14,884 nt of DNA from assembly GCA_020736575.1 (NCBI GenBank), contig JAGPYM010000152.1:1-14884 (forward strand), read 5' to 3'. The notes beneath the pieces are model-generated. The model saw only the letters and a list, made by a program, of their open reading frames with translations, had not been told where the DNA came from and ran no database searches. The translations under genes and the position numbers were made by a program. The DNA comes from Thelonectria olida (lineage: Eukaryota; Ascomycota; Sordariomycetes; Hypocreales; Nectriaceae). Positions within the stretch are counted from its first letter, which is position 1. Each line of letters opens with the position of its first letter. Below are positions 9,409-14,884 of this stretch, piece by piece.

Positions 9409-9418
9409 AATATTATTA
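9409..9418 (+). repeat. Right target-site duplication of the inverted SINE-like copy
   Basis: Second occurrence of AATATTATTA, directly after the 5' end (minus orientation) of the element. See 8968-8977 for the partner and the empty-site comparison. Confidence 0.55.
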
Positions 9419-9653
9419 TAACTTCCTTAAATAGAAAGTTAAAAACTTTTATAATTTTTTAAAAGAAAAAGAATAAACTATTTTAATAATATTAATAAAT
9501 AATTTATTAAAATAATTTAATTAAATATTTATAAGTTATTACTTTAAAAGCTATTATATATAGTAGTAATAATTTAAATAGTTACTTAAAAAGCTATAAA
9601 AGAAATTTTAAAAATAATAAGTAAGTTAAAAGTATAAAAGAGTTAAAAAAGTT

Positions 9654-9665
9654 GGGGGGGGGGGG
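9654..9665 (+). repeat. Run of twelve G inside element A2
   Basis: An uninterrupted G12 in otherwise AT sequence. The equivalent position in A1 is a C-rich tract with two interruptions (7524-7540). RIP does not target C followed by C, so such tracts would survive while CA and CG sites are lost. The length may be unreliable in sequencing. Confidence 0.8.
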
Positions 9666-9806
9666 TAAAAAGGTTAAATAAAAAAGAAAAGTTTAAAAAA
9701 GGTTAAAATAAGTTTAAAAGTATTTAAATTAATAAAAATAAAATAAGGCAATTAAATTATAAAATATATTAAAAGTTTATATACTAATAAAAATTAGTAA
9801 TTATAA

Positions 9807-10539
9807 AAATAAATCTTTTATATAATTTTAAAAATAGTAAAGTTGTATTTAAAAATATAACTTTTAACTTATAAATTTATTAATAATACTTATTAATATA
9901 TAATACTTATTAATAATAGTTTATAAATAATAAAATTATTAATTTATTTTTTATTAATAATATAAGACTTTTTAATAATTATTATTAATATATATAAAAT
10001 AACTATTATTTATAAAATAAGTTTCTCTTTTTTAAAAATTTTCTTTTTTCTATTAATTAAATACTTACGTATAAGCTTTTATAACTATTTATATATACTT
10101 TTTAAGCTTTTTTAAGCTTTTTATTCTTTTTCTTTTTAACTTTTTATACTTTTATAACCTTTTATAATCTCTTTTTACCTTTTTTTAAACTGCTTTTAGT
10201 TACTTTTAGCTGTTTTTTATCTTTTTTAACCTTTTTTAACTTTTTATTTACTACTATATCTTTTTATATCTTTTTATAAATGCTTTTATAACTTTTATAT
10301 CTTTTTTTTCTCTTTATTTTAAATGTTTTTATAAGCTTTATACCTTTTCTATTTTACTTTTTATTTGTTTTTAAAAGCTTAAAAGATATTATATCCTTTA
10401 AAGCTTTAAAAAGTATATTTATTTTAAGTATTACTATTTTCTTTCTTTTTATATATTTTTTTCTAATAGCTTTTATTAGGTATTCTTTTTATTTAAAGCT
10501 TTTTAAGCTTTTTTTTAAAAAAGAAATAACTTTTTCTTT
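9807..10539. repeat. AT-rich stretch with a long polypyrimidine-biased segment
   Basis: No gene seen. Bases 9807-10020 are featureless AT sequence. From about 10021 to 10380 the + strand is strongly pyrimidine-biased, with repeated CTTTT, ACCTTTTT and AGCTTTT words, so the - strand is purine-rich and would read as a Lys-rich, stop-broken frame. This strand asymmetry is unlike the rest of the block. It may be the remnant of a Lys/Glu-rich coding region or of a polypurine tract on the minus strand; no motif decides between them. Confidence 0.4.
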
Positions 10540-10787
10540 TTATTATTATTATAATTTAAAAAAACCTAATAATTTAAGCATATAATAAAAGTTAATATAA
10601 GTTAAATCCTAGCTTTATATTTATTATAATAAGCTTTTTAATAGGGCTTATAATTAGTTTTAAAATAAAAGTTCCTATTAAATAAACCTTATTTAAAAAA
10701 CTTTATTTTAAGCTTTTAATAAAGCAAGGTAACTAAGTAGTAAAATATATTAAAAGTTTATATAATAATAAAAATTATTAATTATAA
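10540..10787 (+). repeat. Element A, copy A3 (internally deleted)
   Basis: About 248 bp built from the two ends of element A. Bases 10540-10720 match 8461-8632 (landmarks CTAATAATTTAA, CTTATATTTATTATAATAAGC-like stretch, TTAAGCTTTTAAT). Bases 10724-10787 match about 9745-9806 (landmark AAAATATATTAAAAGTTTAT). The ~680 bp between (not counting the SINE-like insertion) is missing, with the join near 10720. It confirms both ends of element A independently and retains a few C/G positions lost in A1 and A2. Confidence 0.65.
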
Positions 10788-11584
10788 AGCTTCTTTTTTT
10801 TATAAATTTAATATAAAGTCTTAAAATTATAAACTTATTTAATTAGGCAATTTTAAAACTAAAACTATTATTAGATTTATTATAAAAGTTAAAAGCTTTT
10901 TTTTTAACTTTTTAAATTTTTTTATAATTATTAAAAATAGTAATTATAATAAAAAGGATTTTAAAATAAAGCTAAATAAATTTTCTAATATTTATATATT
11001 TAAATAGAGTTTATTTATTAAAGCTTTATTATTTATACATTTTAATAAAAAGAGAGAAATACTTATTAATTATATAAGGTAAGTATTTATTTATTTAAAC
11101 TTTTAACTAATTTTCTAATAGTTAGTCTTATAAGAAACTCAAAAAGTTAAAAGTTTTAAAGCTTTTAACTTTTAAAAAAATATTTAATTTATATATAGAA
11201 ATATAGCTTTTAATAAAAAGTTTAAAAAGACTAAAAAAAGAAGCAAGTTTCTTATTATTCTTTTTAAAAACCTTTTTTAAATACTAATAATTTACTTTTA
11301 AAAAGAGATACTTTAAATTTTAAAAGTTATTAAGATTTCTTTTATTTTAACAAGTCTTTTTAAAATAATTTTATTTTAAAACCTTTTAATAATATAAAAG
11401 CTTTATAAAAAATCCTTTATTTTTTAAAACTTTAAGTTTTAAGTCTTTTTAAAAATTATTAACTTATTATAATAAGTAAGCTTTTAAATTATAATTCTTT
11501 TTATATTTACTAATATATTTTAAGTTTAGTTTAGTTATTAATAAGTTTAATATTTATAATATTTTATTAAATACTTTTAATACT
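10788..11584. repeat. Unassigned AT-rich sequence downstream of the Gypsy relic
   Basis: About 0.8 kb of RIP-type AT sequence without a recognised feature. Because it lies just beyond the apparent 3' end of pol (minus strand), a 3' LTR of the retrotransposon would be expected in or near here. I could not recognise LTR ends, and the partner LTR would be outside the window. Confidence 0.35.
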
Positions 11585-12240
11585 AGCTTATTAGTATTAA
11601 ATATTTAACTTTTAAAAAATATCTTTTTTTAAAAATTTCTTTTTTAATATTTAATATATAAACTGCTTTTAATTAGACCTTTTATATTAAAATAATTCTA
11701 ACTTTTATTAACTTTTCTTTTAATTTAAATTATAAGCTAATTAATAAGTTTTAATATTTTTTTTTAAACTTTTAAAATTTTTCAATTCTTTTCCATATAT
11801 TAATAATCTTTTTTAAGCTTTAATCCTTTAAATAAAAGCTATATTAAATTATATATTTATAATAAACCTTTAAATATTATAAATAATTATTTTATATTAA
11901 GTTTAAATTTAATTTTAAAGTAAATAATAACTCTTTTTTTTATATATTATATTAATTTAATTTTTTAATATTACTTAAAATAATATATTTAATAATAATA
12001 CATTTTTATAGTTTTATATTTTTAATAATAAAAACTTTAAAAATAATATTAAATATATAGCTTATATTATTAATTTAATACTTTTAAATATTTTTAAAAA
12101 TTATACTTTTAATTTTACTTTTAAAAACCTATTATTTAAATATACTAATAATAAATTACTATATTTAAAAAATAAAATAAAATAATAGAAAAAGAGTTTA
12201 AAAACCTTATATTTAATAGTAAGTTATTTTTATTATTATT
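11585..12240 (-). pseudogene. Probable Ty3/Gypsy integrase remnant
   Basis: Continues from the RNase H region in the order expected for Ty3/Gypsy (RT, RNase H, then integrase). Recognition is weak. On - at about 11930-11820 a stretch resembles the end of the integrase core (a Leu/Asn-rich segment followed later by YLK in place of the common YLR). At about 11750-11590 there is a Lys/Leu-rich helix followed by FKKRYFLKVKY, like the 'F..GD.V.V' motif of the C-terminal domain. Stops and probable frameshifts are frequent. The zinc-binding motif was not found. Confidence 0.4.
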
Positions 12241-12300
12241 TAAATAATACTATTAGTAAGGCTATACTAAGTATTAATTAAATTTCCCTACCCTTCTTTT

Positions 12301-12780
12301 AATTATTTTCTATTTCCTTTAGCTAATTTTATATATAATAATTTAATATATTAAGTATTATAGCCTTATAACTAGGCTTATATTTTAAATAAAAGTTATA
12401 TTTTATAAATTCTTTTACTTATTAAGCCTAATATTTTAAAAGCTATTATTTTTTTATAAAATATTAAAGGTTTTTATAATTTAAAATAATTATAAAAAAC
12501 TTATAATTAATTAGTATTAAACTCTATTTTTTTAAGTAGTTAATTACTATTAATAGTTTCTTATTATAAATAAAATAATTATATTTAGTTAGTATTAGCT
12601 ATTTTAAGTAAAATGCAACTAGGTAATAATATTTTTATAAGTCCTTTTAAACTAGTATTTTATTTAATATATAATTAAAACAGTTAAGCTTAATTTAAGT
12701 TTTTCTTATCTCCTTCCATTTAATAAAAACTAGCATTTTATAAAAGTAGTATTTTAATATTAAAAAAGCTACTTATTTAC
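12301..12780 (-). pseudogene. Ty3/Gypsy RNase H domain, RIP-degraded
   Basis: In the same frame as the reverse transcriptase upstream, with no indel needed across the join. Landmarks on -: a position-equivalent of the catalytic TDAS motif at about 12700-12680 (Asp now Asn); YYLVAFYLK corresponding to 'HPVAFYSKK' near 12633-12607; YFIYNKKLL at 12577-12551 for 'YEIYDKELL'; and NYKNL at 12481-12467 for 'DHKNL'. Stop codons fall mostly where Gln, Arg or Trp is conserved. The frame then reaches a degraded equivalent of the 'ADALSR' motif around 12345. The protein cannot be functional. Confidence 0.78.
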
Positions 12781-13260
12781 TAAAACCCTAAGTAAATATT
12801 ATATCCTTTTTTATTAAGTATAATAATAATATTAAAATATATAAAAAGTCTAATATAAAAATCTAATAGTAGTTAGTAAACTTAAGAAAGTTTTATATAC
12901 CTTTTACTATTATAAGTATAACTTACTTATAAATAGTTTACTATTTGTCTGGATTATAAGCTATTTTAAAGCTTGCTTTTATAATAAATCTTAAATATTT
13001 AACTTTTTATATTATAAATTTATATTTCTTTAAGTTAAATATAAGTCCTACTATTAAAAGGGCGCTAAAAACCTATTAAACTTTTATTATATAATTCTTT
13101 TTTATTTTAAATAAGTAAATAAGTATATTATATATATATATAATAGTAAAATAGTTTAAGTACTATTAAAAAATACTATTAATATACTTTTAAAATATAA
13201 TAAGTATACTATTAACTTTAAAAGGGCATACTAACTATTTAAAAAATCCAAACCTTATAT

Positions 13261-13272
13261 AAAAAGCTATTT
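13261..13272 (+). repeat. Left target-site duplication of SINE-like copy 2
   Basis: AAAAAGCTATTT at 13261-13272, repeated exactly at 13698-13709. The duplicated bases are part of the Gypsy reverse-transcriptase reading frame on -, near the 'TAF.TR' region. Twelve identical base pairs fit target-primed reverse transcription by LINE machinery. Confidence 0.85.
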
Positions 13273-13697
13273 CCCGGCTTGGGGCGTAATAGCACGTCTC
13301 TAGTCGCAGTTAAGCCAAACCTCTCAAATTGGGAACCTAGGTTGGGGACGAACTGCAGTCAGTTCAATTCCAGCAGCCGGCAGCCAGTTAAGCGCAAGCA
13401 AATTCTGCAACACTCCTGGGCCATATGCAAAAGGGCTCTAATTAGCCTGCGCTGCGTTAGTATGCAAATAATTAGGTATAATTGGTAGATTTCCTATATT
13501 ATAAGAGCTGAAGGCTGGTTTTAGAGGCCGAGGTATATTATATTAGCTATTAGTTAGCTAATTATATAGCTATGCGCTATAGCTAATTGCCTATAGGGGC
13601 GTTTGATTTTATACGCGCCTAAAGGCTAGAGGTTTTCCCCTTATAAATAATATAAAATAGGGCTAGCTATAGAAAAATATAAAATATTACAAATAAT
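13273..13697 (+). mobile_element. SINE-like element, copy 2 (GC-richer, little mutated)
   Basis: A 425-bp insertion beginning CCCGGCTTGGGG and ending ATTACAAATAAT, bounded by a perfect 12-bp duplication. It lacks terminal inverted repeats and TG...CA ends. A box-B-like GTTCAATTCC (13362-13371) and a loose box-A-like TAGTCGCAGTTAAG (13301-13314) lie in the 5' third. CCGGCT (13274-13279) could pair with AGCCGG (13375-13380) like a tRNA acceptor stem. This points to a tRNA-derived SINE transcribed by RNA polymerase III on +, but spacing and T-arm pairing are imperfect. It contains many CA, TG and CG sites, unlike its surroundings, so it has escaped most RIP. A 69-codon open frame inside (13279-13488) has no family resemblance. 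Confidence 0.72.
13362..13371 (+). promoter_or_regulatory. Box-B-like internal Pol III promoter motif in the SINE-like element
   Basis: GTTCAATTCC matches the GGTTCGANTCC box B consensus at eight of its last ten positions or better. The mutated copy reads GTTTAATTCT. A matching box A about 50 bp upstream is only approximate. Confidence 0.4.
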
Positions 13698-13709
13698 AAA
13701 AAGCTATTT
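13698..13709 (+). repeat. Right target-site duplication of SINE-like copy 2
   Basis: Exact second copy of AAAAAGCTATTT. Both copies are identical and already AT-rich, so the target was probably RIP-mutated before the insertion. Confidence 0.85.
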
Positions 13710-14040
13710 AAGCTTTATACCTTTTAACTATTTAAATTTTATATAAGGCTATAATTATATTAAGCTTTATAAATTAATAGGCTTTTATAAAATTATAAAA
13801 AGTCTTAATAATTAATAAAAAGAAGTAGTAATTTTATTATATAATTATATTAAAAGTATAATAATTATAATAAAACTAAAGCCCACTTTCTAGCTTTTTT
13901 ATAAAAAGTATTAAAGCTATAATAAATAAATAGCTAGCTTATATAAACTTTTAATTAAATAGGTTTATAAGAATTTAATATAAAACTAATAACTCTTTTT
14001 AAAATATTAAATAAAAAGGGCCTTATAATAAAACTAGCTT

Positions 14041-14884
14041 ATTATTATACTTATTTTTTATTAAATTTACTTTATATTTATTATCTAATTAATAGAAAGA
14101 TAGCTATATTACTTTTATAACTAAGAATAATTATAAAAAGTCCTATAATATATTTTTTAAAACTTAATTTTTTACTTATATTAATTCCTTTTTTTTAAGG
14201 GCCTTTTTAATATTAGCTAAACTAATTAAAAAAACCCTTTATTTTAAAATCCCTTTATAATTTTATTTTATTTTAACTTATTTATATAATCTTATAAATA
14301 TAAAAGCTAATATTAGCTTTATAACATAAATTATATAAATCTAGCTAGGCTTTTTACTTAAAATAAGTAGTATTAATATTTTTATAAAGCTATAATATAA
14401 TTGCTTTATATTTATATTATATACTATTTAATTAGCTTTTAGTTAAAGCTTTTTAAAAAACAGGTCTCTATTTAGCTTTTTTATTAAATAAGTATATAAA
14501 AATTATTTAAAACTATTAATATTTACTTTTAAAATTATAACTCCTTCTAATAGTATTTACTTTTTCTTATTAATAAAATTATAAAATTTTAATAATTTTT
14601 ATAATATAAATAGAAAGTAAAAATTATAAGTAAAAAATAAATTAATTAAAATATAAATATTATAATTATAATTTATTAATATATAATAGGGCTTTCTATT
14701 AGTTTATAATATTATTTTTATTAACTTATTAAATATTTTTCCCTTTTACTTCTTTTAATTATACTATTTTACTTTAATTAACTTTAAGTTCTATTTTTAC
14801 CTTAAAGCTATTTTCTAATTATTTAAGTCCTTACTTTTAATATTTTTACTATTATATTCTTCTAATAACTTTATAGCTTTTTAA
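14041..14884 (-). pseudogene. Upstream pol/gag side of the Gypsy relic, mostly unreadable
   Basis: Continues the retrotransposon toward its 5' end and leaves the window. Bases 14100-14041 on - still read in frame with the RT and resemble the linker before 'GPLYSLS' (a degraded 'YDHK' as YNNK near 14049-14038). Further right I could not recognise the protease or gag zinc knuckle, whose Cys and Gly codons are RIP-sensitive. The 5' LTR is not visible. Confidence 0.5.

Larger units (their letters stand above)
8461..9806 (+). repeat. Element A, copy A2 (direct, interrupted by a SINE-like insertion)
   Basis: Mirror image of A1. It is read continuously from 8461 to about 8977, broken by the inserted element (8978-9408), and resumes at 9419 to about 9806. 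Without the insertion it is about 0.92 kb, matching A1. Differences from A1 are mostly C/T or G/A exchanges plus a few small indels. It includes a run of twelve G at 9654-9665 that corresponds to an interrupted C-tract in A1. No protein-coding frame is recognisable. Confidence 0.72.
12781..14040 (-). pseudogene. Ty3/Gypsy reverse transcriptase domain, RIP-degraded and split by a SINE-like element
   Basis: Reverse transcriptase remnant of an LTR retrotransposon, read on - in one frame over 14040-13710 and 13260-12781. Motifs in order: GPFYLIF at about 14022 (for 'GPLYSLS'); KFI and AS near 13950 (for 'GFIR.S'); ILFIKK near 13911-13894; FIKLN at 13773-13759, carrying the first catalytic position (Asp now Asn); RFGFFK then LVCPF near 13255-13220; and YIYN at 13138-13127 in place of Y.DD. 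Then come YLRFII near 12990, NFLKFTNYY near 12880 and KKD-(4)-T-stop at 12811-12788, where Trp is expected. Stops replace Gln, Arg and Trp codons, as C-to-T/G-to-A mutation predicts. A 425-bp SINE-like element interrupts it at 13273-13697; the frame agrees on both sides once one copy of the 12-bp duplication is discounted. Confidence 0.85.
6938..14884. repeat. AT-rich, RIP-degraded repeat block (AT isochore)
   Basis: About 7.9 kb of almost pure A+T with no intact gene. The remaining G and C occur nearly always as GC, CC/GG, CT or AG; CA, TG and CG are almost missing. Bases 8461-8983 contain none of the three. This is the footprint expected when C is mutated to T in CpA (and CpG) on both strands of repeated DNA in fungi. 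The block contains decayed transposons (listed separately) and one island of more normal composition at 13273-13697, which is a younger insertion. The block runs off the right edge of the window. Confidence 0.9.

Noticed and set aside
13279..13488. 69-codon open frame inside the SINE-like island
   Set aside because: Open only because the island is less AT-rich; it has no family resemblance, and the equivalent region in the mutated copy is not maintained as coding.
13273..13697. MITE or solo LTR
   Set aside because: No terminal inverted repeats, no TG...CA ends, and target duplications of about 10-12 bp exceed the 4-6 bp typical of LTR elements and the 2-10 bp of most MITEs.
6938..14884. Mitochondrial insertion, centromere or telomere as explanation of the AT block
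   Set aside because: No mitochondrial genes or TTAGGG repeats are visible. The CA/TG/CG depletion and recognisable transposon relics explain the block as RIP-mutated repeats. A centromeric location cannot be excluded.

Overview
The window looks like nuclear DNA of a filamentous ascomycete (Pezizomycotina). The genes have short introns of 52-88 bp with GTANGT/GTGAGT donors, CTAAC/CTGAC branch points and YAG acceptors. The second half is an extremely AT-rich block whose dinucleotide pattern is that of repeat-induced point mutation (RIP). I cannot name the species; the gene families fit Sordariomycetes or Hypocreales but do not prove it.

Bases 1-6937 are a normal-GC gene strip with three intron-containing genes. 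(1) An MFS sugar/alpha-glucoside-type transporter lies on + (480-2397, six exons, 534 aa). It has a TATA box and two CreA/Cre1-type motifs upstream. (2) A SAT4-family, seven-helix 'rhodopsin-like' integral membrane protein lies on - (4001-2684, four exons). It is convergent with gene 1 and carries an apparent 1-nt frameshift in the third exon. (3) A short-chain dehydrogenase/reductase lies on + (5239-6242, three exons, 288 aa). A transporter, a membrane protein and an oxidoreductase side by side next to a repeat block is a common accessory-region arrangement. Nothing in the sequence shows that they share a pathway.

Bases 6938-14884 are an AT isochore. CA, TG and CG are almost absent (none in 8461-8983), as expected after heavy RIP. 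It can be decoded as nested, dead transposable elements: a TAGTTAA-rich junction (6938-7125); an unclassified ~0.92 kb repeat, here 'element A', in three copies (A1 inverted, A2 direct, A3 internally deleted); a six-unit 20-21 bp tandem array exactly between the inverted A1 and A2; and a Ty3/Gypsy pol relic on the minus strand (RT, RNase H, probable integrase) whose in-frame stops fall mainly where Gln, Arg or Trp codons are expected.

The best find is a ~425-431 bp SINE-like element present twice. The copy at 13273-13697 is GC-richer and little mutated. It sits inside the Gypsy reverse transcriptase with a perfect 12-bp target-site duplication. The copy at 8978-9408 is inverted, heavily C-to-T/G-to-A mutated, and sits inside A2 with a ~10-bp duplication; the matching empty site is preserved in A1. 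The window therefore records an order of events: A and Gypsy arrived and were mutated, then the SINE-like element inserted, then at least one copy was mutated in turn.
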